Below are positions 7,975 to 16,472 of a stretch of DNA of 41,402 nucleotides, piece after piece. The stretch is taken from contig JAFWVX010000003.1 in the NCBI GenBank assembly GCA_017523785.1, positions 1 through 41,402 on the forward strand. Direction: 5' to 3'. A program made the translations under genes and the position numbers. This DNA comes from Lachnospiraceae bacterium. Lineage in GTDB: Bacteria; Bacillota; Clostridia; Lachnospirales; Lachnospiraceae. The notes under the pieces were generated by a model. The model did no database searches and was not told the origin of the DNA. It worked only from the letters and a program-made list of their open reading frames with translations. How positions within the stretch are numbered: the first letter of the stretch is position 1; each line of letters starts with the position of its first letter.

Positions 7975-9899
7975 TTTATTGCAAATACCTTGTAACCCAA
8001 TGGGGTCATATCAACTTCTAATCTATTGTCACTAATTGTAATAACTTCCCCACTCAACAAATCCACCGCCTCATTTCCATTTAATTCTATACTTACATGC
8101 TCACCTTCATCGTGGAAAATGCCTCTATTTACAATTACAACTACTTTCTCATCCTTAGTAGTTCTCTCAAATGCATATGTGTGTGCACCAGTATATAAAG
8201 TTCTAAACTCACCTTCCGCAAACACCTTCGACTTCTTTCTCATTTCGCCTAAGGCAACATAGTGAGAGCAAAGTTCAGTGTCCTCTTTGCCCCATGGATA
8301 TGGTTTTCTATTATATGGGTCGTTGTAGCCATAAACTCCAACCTCATCTCCATAGTATAGAAGTGGTGTGCCTGGAACTGTGTACTGCAAAACCGAAAGT
8401 GTTTTCAATCTACTAACTGCAAGTAAGTACTTATCTCTATCTATAAAATGATTTTTCTTTTCATCTTCACTCATCTCACTTACATCTCTTGAATCAGATA
8501 ACTGAGTTATAATTCTAACTCTGTCGTGACCATCAATAAGATTTAAGTTTGCATTAAAGTATTCTCTTGGATAATTTTCCATCTGCTTATAGAAAAACTC
8601 AGAGAGTTCGTAAGCAGATATATGTCCTTCCATAAAATTGATTGCATTTACCATGAAAGGATAATTCATAACTGACTTAAGTGAGCCATTTATAAAATAT
8701 TTTCTATTCTTGTCATAAGAAACTTTATTTGTCGCATCTTCCCAAACTTCACCTACAAGTATACTGTCCTTATTGACTCTATCCATCGCCTTTCTAATCT
8801 CTACTATAAACTCATCAGGAAGTTCATCAGCAACATCAAGTCTAAATCCTGCAATGCCAGTTCTCATCCAATGCTTTATAACTGAGTTTAATCCCTTGCA
8901 AATGAAGTCTACATATGATGGACACATCTCATTTACTTCAGGCAAATCAGAAACTCCCCACCAACTCTCATACACATCAGGATATTTTATAAACTTATAC
9001 CATGGATAATATTTTGAGTTCTCGCTGTTGTATGCACCGACACTGTCATAGTTACTAAACTTATTGAAATAAACTGAGTCTGCACCCTGATGACTAAATA
9101 CTCCATCAAGCACAACTCCGATTCCCTCTTTCTTAGCAGCATGCACAAATGCTTTGAAACTCTTGTCATCGCCGAGGAATGAATCTATCTTCATATAGTC
9201 GCCAATGTCGTATCTATGATTGCTTCTTGCTTCAAAAATTGGATTTAAGTAAAGGCAAGTTACACCAAGCTTTTTCAAATACTGAAGTTCTTCCTCTATA
9301 CCCTTAAGTGTGCCGCCGTAGAATTCGAAATCAAGTACACCACCATTTTCATCTCTCACATACTCAGGGTCCTTATACCAGTCATCTACAAAAGTCTTTC
9401 CGTGATTCTTTCCTTCTATTCTCTTTAATGTATTTTCTTTTCTCTCCTCATAGTCTTCGCCTCTCTTAAATCTATCAGGGAAAATCTGATACACAATTCC
9501 CTCTTTAAACCACTTAGGAGACTTATCATCTTTATAAACAGTCAACTGATAACTCTTAGGACTATTATCAACTAAGACACCTTCACCACCTGACTGCAAA
9601 TCATTATTCGAATAAAAATATTTCTCATCAAAACTTTGCAATATGAAATGATACCAAATTAATGCTGGCTCCTTTGGCGCTTTAAATCTTGCAACATAAA
9701 TTTCTTCATTGTCATTACCTGACTCTTTTTCCATCTCGATCTCAGGAAGTTTTTTGTCATCCTGCCACATAGCAAGATAACACTTAAGACCTTTTATGTG
9801 GTCTACCACCTTAAGTCTAAATGTAACCTCTGTGCCAGTTGTAACAGCACCGAAAGGTTTCCTATAAAATTCATCCCTTGAGTTAAAGTATACTCTCAT
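7971..9899 (-). CDS. Neopullulanase/cyclomaltodextrinase-type GH13 alpha-glucan hydrolase
   Basis: Cytoplasmic 642-aa GH13 enzyme without a signal peptide. Residues 1-125 form the N-terminal beta-sandwich (CBM34-like) typical of neopullulanases and cyclomaltodextrinases. The catalytic barrel begins at GIVYQIFPDRF; conserved regions are DGVFSH, GFRLDVADE (nucleophile Asp355), GEVWE (acid/base Glu384) and DGHDR (Asp459 transition-state residue). It should hydrolyse alpha-1,4 (perhaps alpha-1,6) bonds of maltodextrins released from glycogen. AGGAG lies just before the ATG. It sits between glgA and the ROK kinase, consistent with dextrin breakdown to glucose. The TAG stop lies inside a palindromic repeat, suggesting the insertion truncated or replaced the original C-terminal end by a few residues. 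Confidence 0.9.
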   Translation of the reverse strand: MRVYFNSRDEFYRKPFGAVTTGTEVTFRLKVVDHIKGLKCYLAMWQDDKKLPEIEMEKESGNDNEEIYVARFKAPKEPALIWYHFILQSFDEKYFYSNNDLQSGGEGVLVDNSPKSYQLTVYKDDKSPKWFKEGIVYQIFPDRFKRGEDYEERKENTLKRIEGKNHGKTFVDDWYKDPEYVRDENGGVLDFEFYGGTLKGIEEELQYLKKLGVTCLYLNPIFEARSNHRYDIGDYMKIDSFLGDDKSFKAFVHAAKKEGIGVVLDGVFSHQGADSVYFNKFSNYDSVGAYNSENSKYYPWYKFIKYPDVYESWWGVSDLPEVNEMCPSYVDFICKGLNSVIKHWMRTGIAGFRLDVADELPDEFIVEIRKAMDRVNKDSILVGEVWEDATNKVSYDKNRKYFINGSLKSVMNYPFMVNAINFMEGHISAYELSEFFYKQMENYPREYFNANLNLIDGHDRVRIITQLSDSRDVSEMSEDEKKNHFIDRDKYLLAVSRLKTLSVLQYTVPGTPLLYYGDEVGVYGYNDPYNRKPYPWGKEDTELCSHYVALGEMRKKSKVFAEGEFRTLYTGAHTYAFERTTKDEKVVVIVNRGIFHDEGEHVSIELNGNEAVDLLSGEVITISDNRLEVDMTPLGYKVFAIK

Positions 9900-9927
9900 G
9901 TTTTTCTCCTATATGTCGCTAGCATTT

Positions 9928-9976
9928 GTAGGGGACGACATCTTGTCGTCCCTTGGGCGGACAACATGTCCGCCCC
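9928..9976. repeat. Double-hairpin palindromic repeat
   Basis: GTAGGGGACGACA-tct-TGTCGTCC followed by GGGCGGACA-aca-TGTCCGCCCC. It lies between glgA and the GH13 gene, ending upstream of the GH13 ribosome site. The last three bases of the outer stem are degenerate (AAC instead of TAC). Confidence 0.9.
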
Positions 9977-9980
9977 AACT

Positions 9981-10005
9981 GTATGGGCGAGCTGCGCGAG
10001 CCCTA
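9981..10005. repeat. Single-hairpin palindrome touching the glgA stop codon
   Basis: GGGCGAGC-tgc-GCGAGCCC-type unit with a GTAT flank. On the minus strand the first G of the repeat is the last base of the glgA TAG stop. Confidence 0.88.
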
Positions 10006-11604
10006 TTGCACGCCAGCTACTTCTTTGTATAGTTTTTTATATTCTTTCGCAGAACTTGCCCACGAATAATCATTTGCACTTGCATTCTTTATCAAAGTCT
10101 TAAATGTATCATAGTCATCATAGTATAATCCTATCGCCTCTTTTATAGTGAATAACAGCTCATGTGCATTTATATTTTGGAATGCAAAACCTGTTCCATC
10201 TTTTGTAAACTTATTGAATGGCTCTACTGTGTCCTTAAGTCCTCCTGTCTTTCTAACTATAGGAAGTGACAAATATCTCATTGATATAAGTTGACTAAGT
10301 CCACATGGCTCAAATATACTTGGCACTAAGAATAAATCTGATGCCGCATATATTCTTCTTGATCTCTCTTCTGAAAAGCAGATGCTTGAACTTACTTTTC
10401 CTCTATATTTATTTTCAAAATATCTAAACGAGTCTTCATATCTTCTATCACCTTGACCTAGTAATACAAATTGCACTTCACAAGTATTAATCATCTCTTC
10501 AAATATTGCAGTGAGTAAATCCATTCCCTTTTGGTCGGTGAGTCTACTTACAAGTCCTATCACACAAACTTTCTCATCTTCTTTAAGTCCAAGTTCTCTT
10601 TGAAGTCCAATCTTATTTTTCTTTTTTAATTCTAAAGTATTTATATCATAGTTCATAAAAAGATTTTTATCAATCTTAGGATTATAAACTTCATAGTCAA
10701 TTCCATTTACAATTCCTCTAAAGATACTTGCTCTTCTATTAAATATTTCTTCTAAGCCTTCACCAAAGAATGAATTCTTAACCTCATCCGCATAAGTTGG
10801 ACTAACTGTAGTGAGATAATCTGAATAGTTGAGCGCTCCCATCATAAAGTTCACTGCATCTTTTTGAAGGAGCTGTCTTTTTGCATTTGGATATCTCTCA
10901 AGGTCAAGTGGGTCCTTAAGCATATTTGGGTCAAACTTTCCTTGGAATTTTAAATTATGAACTGTGAAAATTGTTTTAAGTTTCCTAAACTTCTCAAGCC
11001 CCTGATACATTTCACGAAGGTACACTGCAGAAAGTGCTGTGTGCCAATCATTTAAATGTAAAACTTCTGGCTCAAAGTCCATATAGATAAGTGCTTCAAG
11101 AAGTGCCTTTGAGAAAAATGCAATTCTCTCGCCATCATCATAATATCCGTAAGCCTTATCTCTCTTAAAATAATATTCGTTATCTAAAAAATAAACTATT
11201 GTGTTTCCATGCTTAAGCTCATAGAGTCCAAGATACTGATTTCTCCAACTAAATGGAACATAGAACTCTGAAACCTTCTTCATGTTTTTTCTATATTCCT
11301 CTTTTATAGAAGAAAATAGTGGCATGATAACTCTCGTCTCAACACCAATCTCATTTAAATATCTTGGAAGTGCTCCTGCCACATCACCAAGTCCACCAGT
11401 TTTTATAAATGGTGCAACTTCAAATGCCGCAAATAAAACTTTCACCTCAGGTTTCTTTTCCGTCGGTGCTACAACTGCACTTGCGTTTGTTTGTGCTACA
11501 ACTGTTGTAACTGGTGCTACTGCAACACTTGTTGGTGTTAATCCATTTGAATTCGTATGGGCGAGCTGTGCGAGCCCCTCACTTTTTATCTCGTTTCCAC
11601 TCAT
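10003..11604 (-). CDS. glgA: Glycogen synthase (ADP-glucose)
   Basis: GT5 glycogen synthase of 533 aa that transfers glucose from ADP-glucose to the growing alpha-1,4 glucan. The conserved core starts near residue 53 (VKVLFAAFEVAPF) with the ADP-glucose-binding KTGGLGDV motif; the C-terminal half has SIFEPCGLSQ and KTGGLKDTV. The first 50 residues are a Thr/Ala/Val-rich extension absent from most GlgA proteins, and residues about 9-17 (EGLAQLAHT) are encoded by a palindromic repeat. The start is supported by GAGGAA at proper spacing 10 nt after glgD; an internal start at the core lacks similar support by eye. The TAG stop is completed by another repeat. It lies in the order glgP-glgC-glgD-glgA. 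Confidence 0.95.
   Translation of the reverse strand: MSGNEIKSEGLAQLAHTNSNGLTPTSVAVAPVTTVVAQTNASAVVAPTEKKPEVKVLFAAFEVAPFIKTGGLGDVAGALPRYLNEIGVETRVIMPLFSSIKEEYRKNMKKVSEFYVPFSWRNQYLGLYELKHGNTIVYFLDNEYYFKRDKAYGYYDDGERIAFFSKALLEALIYMDFEPEVLHLNDWHTALSAVYLREMYQGLEKFRKLKTIFTVHNLKFQGKFDPNMLKDPLDLERYPNAKRQLLQKDAVNFMMGALNYSDYLTTVSPTYADEVKNSFFGEGLEEIFNRRASIFRGIVNGIDYEVYNPKIDKNLFMNYDINTLELKKKNKIGLQRELGLKEDEKVCVIGLVSRLTDQKGMDLLTAIFEEMINTCEVQFVLLGQGDRRYEDSFRYFENKYRGKVSSSICFSEERSRRIYAASDLFLVPSIFEPCGLSQLISMRYLSLPIVRKTGGLKDTVEPFNKFTKDGTGFAFQNINAHELLFTIKEAIGLYYDDYDTFKTLIKNASANDYSWASSAKEYKKLYKEVAGVQ
11554..11578. repeat. Palindromic repeat in frame within the 5' end of glgA
   Basis: CGTATGGGCGAGCTGTGCGAGCCCC matches the single-hairpin repeat family. 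It is translated in frame in the glgA N-terminal extension as part of EGLAQLAHT. Confidence 0.88.
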
Positions 11605-11613
11605 ATCTTCCTC

Positions 11614-12711
11614 TTAGTCATTTGAAATAATCGCCGGCTTCTTATCAGTTCCCTTATGTACTTCACCTTCGTCAATCACAACTTCTTTCTCAATGATTGC
11701 ATCTTCAATTTCGGCTTTCTTTCCTATATGACATTTCTGCATTATAACTGCATTTTTAATCTTTGCACCTTCTTCTATAACTGCATCTCTAAAGATAATT
11801 GAGTTCTCAACTTGTCCTTTAACTATAGAACCTGTTCCTATGAGAGCATTTTTAACTTTTGCAGTTTCTGTATATTTGACAGGAGGTGCATCGTGAATCT
11901 TTGTATAAATCAATCTGTCACCCATAAATAATTCTCTCATTACATTTTCATCCAAAAGTTCTTTAGAAACTTCCATATAATCTTGCACACTGCTTATCGC
12001 TCTTGCAAAACCTTTGAACTCATAAGTTGCTATAGAAAATCTATTGATGTTCTCTGCGATTGCATCCATCACATCCATATAACTATAATCTTTATACCAG
12101 TCAAGAATTTTTATCATAGCATTCTTTTCAATTATAGTTCCGTCAAGGAAGAGATTAACTTTTTTCTCTTTCTTCTTTAATCTTCTTATGCCTTTAACTT
12201 TTCCTCTCTCATCAAAGTCAAGAACACAGTCACCCTCATCAGCTGATGCATCTTTCTTATATACAAAAGTAATGTTTGCATCTTTTTCAACATGAACTTT
12301 CTCTACATCTCTATAATCAATATTATAAATTTTGCTGCAAGTTGAAAGCACCAATCTATCAAACTTAGTCTTAGTGAAAAATTTCATATTACCACAGCAA
12401 TCTCTTATAGAAAACTTTCCCTTTCCGAGATCATATCCATAAGTAGAACCAGGCAAGATAAAAAGTCCTCCATTCTTTCTTGAGAGACCAAAGTCCTTTC
12501 CTGAACCAAGATGGTCCATGATACTTCTATATATATGTGGTGTAATTAGTCCGACCTGTGTTATTCCACTATTCACCATATTTGAAAGTGGAAAATCTAT
12601 CATTCTATAACGGCTTCCAAATGGTATTGCCGCAATTGGTCTATGTGCAGTAAGTTTTCCAAACTTTGCATTATTATAATTTGTTGAAATTAATCCTGCT
12701 AATTTTCCCAT
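11614..12711 (-). CDS. glgD: GlgD subunit of glucose-1-phosphate adenylyltransferase
   Basis: A 365-aa paralogue of GlgC typical of Firmicutes, acting as the regulatory or activating partner of GlgC in ADP-glucose synthesis. It has the nucleotidyltransferase core (GSRYRMIDFPLSN near residue 33) and a C-terminal left-handed beta-helix of hexapeptide repeats (about 285-350, IIFRDAVIEEGAKI). The N-terminal GG-x-GxRL substrate loop present in GlgC is replaced by LAGLISTNYNN, consistent with a non-catalytic or weakly catalytic subunit. A strong AAAGGAGG site precedes the ATG. It follows glgC by 42 nt, with a palindromic repeat in the gap. Confidence 0.94.
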   Translation of the reverse strand: MGKLAGLISTNYNNAKFGKLTAHRPIAAIPFGSRYRMIDFPLSNMVNSGITQVGLITPHIYRSIMDHLGSGKDFGLSRKNGGLFILPGSTYGYDLGKGKFSIRDCCGNMKFFTKTKFDRLVLSTCSKIYNIDYRDVEKVHVEKDANITFVYKKDASADEGDCVLDFDERGKVKGIRRLKKKEKKVNLFLDGTIIEKNAMIKILDWYKDYSYMDVMDAIAENINRFSIATYEFKGFARAISSVQDYMEVSKELLDENVMRELFMGDRLIYTKIHDAPPVKYTETAKVKNALIGTGSIVKGQVENSIIFRDAVIEEGAKIKNAVIMQKCHIGKKAEIEDAIIEKEVVIDEGEVHKGTDKKPAIISND

Positions 12712-12728
12712 TTTTTCCTCCTTTAATC

Positions 12729-12753
12729 CGTAGGGGCGAGCTACGCGAGCCCT
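12729..12753. repeat. Single-hairpin palindrome between glgC and glgD
   Basis: CGTAGGGGCGAGC-tac-GCGAGCCC-type unit. On the minus strand it starts one base after the glgC TAG stop codon. Confidence 0.9.
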
Positions 12754-13890
12754 CTATTTATATACCTCGTTGTCTCCGATAAGAGCAATCTCTGCATTCT
12801 TTGCACTCGAGCCCAACTTCGCCTTCTCTGAAATGACACTGCTTTCACCAACTATTGCTCTCACAACTTTTGCTCCTGCTTTTACAACTACATTTGGAAG
12901 TAGAATTGAGTCGATGACCTCTGCACCCTTTTCAACTATCACATGAGTTGAAAGGATTGACCTTGTAACCTGTCCATCTATTAAGCAACCATTACTTACT
13001 AAACTCTGATCTACCTTTCCACTTTCTCCAACATATTGAGGTGGGGAAATATTTGAATTTGAATAAACTCTTAAATCTCTATCAAAAATATCTATACTTG
13101 GATTCTCTTTAAGTAAATCCATGTTTGCTTCGTAATAACTATCAAGTGTTCCGATATCTTTCCAATAACCTTTGAACTCATATGCGAGAAGTCTCTTCTC
13201 TTCTGCCAAAAGATTTGGAATTATATTTTTTCCAAAATCGTGTTCGCTCTTTTTATCATTGCTATCTTCAATGAGTGCTTTTCTAAGTACGCTCCAAGTG
13301 AAAATGTAGATACCCATAGAAGCAAGAGTGCTGTCTGGTTTTTTTGGTTTCTCTGTAAACTTTGTAATCTTTAAATCCTTATCTACAGACATTATTCCAA
13401 AACGGCTTGCCTCTTCAAGTGTGACATTTATAACTGACACAGTTAAATCTGCCTTAGTGCTCTTGTGATACTGAAGCATGTCATTGTAATCCATCTTATA
13501 TAAGTGGTCACCTGAAAGTATCAAAACATATTCAGGATTTTGCTCATCTATAAAATCCATATTTTTAAATATGGCATCAGCTGTTCCGTTATACCAAGAA
13601 CCACCCTCTTCAGTGAAGTAAGGAGGTAATAAACTCACTTGCCCATTAAGCCCATCTAAATCCCAACCTTCACCATTTCCGATGTAGGAATTTAAAAGGT
13701 ATGGCTTATACTGGGTGAGGATTCCGACGGTATTTATATCACTGTTGATACAGTTTGATAAGGCAAAGTCGATAATACGATATTTGCCACCAAAAGATAC
13801 TGCTGGTTTTGCAATTCTCTTGGTAAGTGCCTTAAGTCTACTTCCTTGACCACCGGCGAGCAACATTGCTATACATTCTTTCTTTTGCAT
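12754..13890 (-). CDS. glgC: Glucose-1-phosphate adenylyltransferase, catalytic subunit
   Basis: Makes ADP-glucose from glucose-1-phosphate and ATP, the committed step of glycogen synthesis. The protein is 378 aa from ATG 13890, which has GGGAGGAAAT directly upstream. A longer open frame to 13992 only translates three palindromic repeats and is rejected as coding. It shows the [14 protein letters not shown] nucleotide loop, [15 protein letters not shown], the [10 protein letters not shown] metal/sugar block, FTEKP, and a C-terminal beta-helix domain with hexapeptide repeats. It is followed by glgD and glgA and preceded by glgP. Regulation by allosteric effectors is usual in the family and cannot be judged here. 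Confidence 0.95.
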   Translation of the reverse strand: MQKKECIAMLLAGGQGSRLKALTKRIAKPAVSFGGKYRIIDFALSNCINSDINTVGILTQYKPYLLNSYIGNGEGWDLDGLNGQVSLLPPYFTEEGGSWYNGTADAIFKNMDFIDEQNPEYVLILSGDHLYKMDYNDMLQYHKSTKADLTVSVINVTLEEASRFGIMSVDKDLKITKFTEKPKKPDSTLASMGIYIFTWSVLRKALIEDSNDKKSEHDFGKNIIPNLLAEEKRLLAYEFKGYWKDIGTLDSYYEANMDLLKENPSIDIFDRDLRVYSNSNISPPQYVGESGKVDQSLVSNGCLIDGQVTRSILSTHVIVEKGAEVIDSILLPNVVVKAGAKVVRAIVGESSVISEKAKLGSSAKNAEIALIGDNEVYK

Positions 13891-13901
13891 ATTTCCTCCC
13901 T

Positions 13902-13924
13902 GGGCTCGCACAGCTCGCCCATAC
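13902..13924. repeat. Single-hairpin palindrome upstream of glgC
   Basis: GGGCTCGC-aca-GCTCGCCC with an ATAC flank, 2 nt from the glgC ribosome site. First of three repeat units packed into the glgP-glgC gap. Confidence 0.88.
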
Positions 13925-13927
13925 ATG

Positions 13928-13947
13928 CGGGCGGATGATATCCGCCC
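13928..13947. repeat. Divergent single palindrome GGGCGGAT/ATCCGCCC
   Basis: GGGCGGATgatATCCGCCC is a perfect inverted repeat with an 8-bp arm, related to the GGGCGGACA half of the composite repeats but with a different tip. Confidence 0.8.
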
Positions 13948-13955
13948 TATTGGCT

Positions 13956-14007
13956 CGTAGGGGCGGACATTCTGTCCGCCCATGGACGACAAAATGTCGT
14001 CCCCTAC
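13956..14007. repeat. Composite double-hairpin repeat, inverted order, after glgP
   Basis: GTAGGGGCGGACA-ttc-TGTCCGCC followed by GGACGACA-aaa-TGTCGTCCCCTAC, the reverse orientation of the copies near 7.9 kb. It starts 3 nt after the glgP TAG stop. Confidence 0.93.
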
Positions 14008-14010
14008 ATT

Positions 14011-16422
14011 CTACTTCCAGATTTCATCGTAGTATTCCTTAATAGTTCTATCAGATGAGAAGTAACCAGCCTTTGCAATATTTACAAGTGATACCTGGTT
14101 AAATCTTCTTCTATCTCTATACATATCTATCATCTCATTTGACTTCTTAATATAATCATCAAAATCTTTTACTACCATATACTGGTCGCCAAATTTAAAT
14201 AACTCATCATAGATGTCAAAGAAATCTACTGTGTTGTCTTCTGCAACTTTTCCAAGCAATTGATTTCTTATCGCACCAATTCTATGGTCCTCATCTGCAA
14301 TCTTTGATGGGAAATATCCAGCTTGGCGAACCTTTTGAACTTCATCTTCTCTAAGTCCAAATATTTTTATATTGTCCTCACCAACTAAATTATAAATCTC
14401 TACATTCGCACCATCCATCGTGCCAAGTGTCACTGCACCATTGAACATGAATTTCATATTTCCAGTTCCTGATGCCTCTTTGCCTGCAAGAGAAATTTGT
14501 TCACTTATGTCAGCTGCAGGATAAATTATCTCGCCATTTGTTACACAGAAGTTTTCTATAAACACTACCTTCAATATTTTATTTACTGCCTCATCTTTGT
14601 TGATTAGGTCTGCGATAGTGTTGTAGAGTTTGATAGTCTTCTTTGCAAATGCATAACTACCAGCTGCCTTACCTGACATAACAAAAGTCTGCGGATGAAC
14701 ATCTTTTAAACTTCCGTTCTTTATGCCATTATAAGTATTTAAGATTTTAAACATAAATAAGAGTTGTCTCTTATATGCATGTATTCTCTTAACCTGCACA
14801 TCAAATATAGAATTTGGGTCTACATCGATGTCGTTATGTTCTTTTATATATTTTGCGAGATTAACTTTATTTTGATATTTGATTTTTGAAAGTTGCTCAA
14901 CGAAACCACTGTCATCTTTAAAGTCAAGCAGGTTTTCCATGAGCGACGCATCTTTCTTAAAATCTTTTCCTATAGTATCAGTTATTAACTTTGTGAGTCC
15001 TTCATTTGCAGATAACAAAAATCTTCTGAAACTCACACCATTTGTCTTGTTGCAAAATTTCTCAGGCATCAATTTATATAACTCATGAAGTGTTTCTTTC
15101 TTTATTATTTCTGAGTGAATTGCTGCAACTCCATTTACATGATGACTGCAAATTACTGAGAGCACTGGCATATTGACATGACCTTCAAAGAGTATAGAAT
15201 TTTTTGCAGTTCTTGGCACAGCATATCCTGCTTCTTTATCAAGCTTCTCAAAAAATCTTCGATTGATTTCTTCTATAATCATATAAATTCTTGGCACAAC
15301 TTTTATCATAAGATCAATAGGCCATTTCTCGAGTGCCTCTGGCATAACAGTGTGATTGGTGTATGCTATGGTGTGAATAGTTATATCATAAGCTTGATCC
15401 CAACTTAAATTATGGTCATCCATAAGAACTCTTATGAGTTCAGGAATACACATAGTTGGGTGAGTATCATTTATATGTATAGCAACTTGCTCTGGGAATT
15501 TATCCCAAGCATTGAGTCCGTGACCTTTTATAAATCTTCTAACTATGTCTTGAACTCCTGCCGATACGAGCAAATACTCCTGCTCGAGTCTTAACCTCTT
15601 ACCTACTGCATTTCTATCATCAGGATAGAGAATTGCAGTGATTGCCTCTATCTCATTTCTATGTTTTACTGCTGTTGAGTAGTCGCCATTGTTAAATGCA
15701 TCGAGGTCAAATTTCTCATCCTTTGGACTTGCATACCAGAGGCGAAGTGTATTTACAAAATCACAACCATAGCCAACGATTGGTATGTCATATGGAATTG
15801 CACGAACTTCTCTATAATCTCTGTAGTGGAATTTGAAACCACCGTCCACCCACTCTCTATCAACTACTCCACCGAGTTTTACCATCTGAACTCTGTCGTT
15901 TCTTCTATCTTCAAATTGATATGCGTCGAGCAACCAGTTGTCAGGTAACTCAATCTGCTCGCCATTTTCAATCTTCTGTCTAAATAATCCAAATCTATAT
16001 CTTAAGCCCATACCCATGGCATTTATGCCTAGTGATGCAAGTGAATCCATAAAACAAGCTGCAAGACGTCCTAAACCACCATTACCAAGTCCTGGGTCTG
16101 CCTCTTGATTAAATATTTCTTCAAGGTCAAAACCAAGTTTTTTCATTCCATCGCGAACCTTGTCAAGTATTCCAAAGTTTACAAGATACTCTTTGAGAAG
16201 TCTTCCAATTAAAAACTCCATTGAGAAATAATAAATCTCTTTTTTCTTTTGCTCAAAACACTCTTTTGCAACTTCAGATTTTTTTTGCTTTGCCACTGAT
16301 GTAATCATATGGCAGAGGGTTTCATATGCTTCTCTAACTGAAAGGTTTTCGGCGTCCTTGCCATGAACTCTCTTAGCATATTCTTTAAAGTCCTCTACAA
16401 AATTCTTCTTACTAAAATCCAT
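14011..16422 (-). CDS. glgP: Glycogen/maltodextrin phosphorylase
   Basis: PLP-dependent GT35 enzyme of 803 aa that releases glucose-1-phosphate from alpha-1,4 glucans. ATG 16422 was chosen because a GTGAGGA Shine-Dalgarno site lies upstream; the longer GTG-started frame to 16437 would begin inside that site. Visible family features are the YFSMEFLIGR block near the N-terminus, NGGLGRLAACF, HINDTHP, and the PLP-lysine region EASGTGNMKFMFNG with Lys657. Length is normal for bacterial GlgP. It pairs with GlgB and GlgA/C/D for storage turnover and is the first enzyme of the contiguous glgP-C-D-A run. A palindromic repeat block follows its stop codon. Confidence 0.96.
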   Translation of the reverse strand: MDFSKKNFVEDFKEYAKRVHGKDAENLSVREAYETLCHMITSVAKQKKSEVAKECFEQKKKEIYYFSMEFLIGRLLKEYLVNFGILDKVRDGMKKLGFDLEEIFNQEADPGLGNGGLGRLAACFMDSLASLGINAMGMGLRYRFGLFRQKIENGEQIELPDNWLLDAYQFEDRRNDRVQMVKLGGVVDREWVDGGFKFHYRDYREVRAIPYDIPIVGYGCDFVNTLRLWYASPKDEKFDLDAFNNGDYSTAVKHRNEIEAITAILYPDDRNAVGKRLRLEQEYLLVSAGVQDIVRRFIKGHGLNAWDKFPEQVAIHINDTHPTMCIPELIRVLMDDHNLSWDQAYDITIHTIAYTNHTVMPEALEKWPIDLMIKVVPRIYMIIEEINRRFFEKLDKEAGYAVPRTAKNSILFEGHVNMPVLSVICSHHVNGVAAIHSEIIKKETLHELYKLMPEKFCNKTNGVSFRRFLLSANEGLTKLITDTIGKDFKKDASLMENLLDFKDDSGFVEQLSKIKYQNKVNLAKYIKEHNDIDVDPNSIFDVQVKRIHAYKRQLLFMFKILNTYNGIKNGSLKDVHPQTFVMSGKAAGSYAFAKKTIKLYNTIADLINKDEAVNKILKVVFIENFCVTNGEIIYPAADISEQISLAGKEASGTGNMKFMFNGAVTLGTMDGANVEIYNLVGEDNIKIFGLREDEVQKVRQAGYFPSKIADEDHRIGAIRNQLLGKVAEDNTVDFFDIYDELFKFGDQYMVVKDFDDYIKKSNEMIDMYRDRRRFNQVSLVNIAKAGYFSSDRTIKEYYDEIWK

Positions 16423-16472
16423 TGGTATATTCCTCACTTACTTAAACTAACTTATATGAATATTTTTTAATT

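Noticed and set aside
13891-13992. Longer glgC reading frame beginning at 13992
   Set aside because: Its extra 34 codons translate palindromic repeats, and a strong GGGAGGA ribosome site lies just before ATG 13890.
7846-14007. Repeated short GC-rich sequences as a possible CRISPR array
   Set aside because: The units are palindromes in both orientations, scattered between genes with irregular spacing; there are no regular unique spacers and no cas genes.
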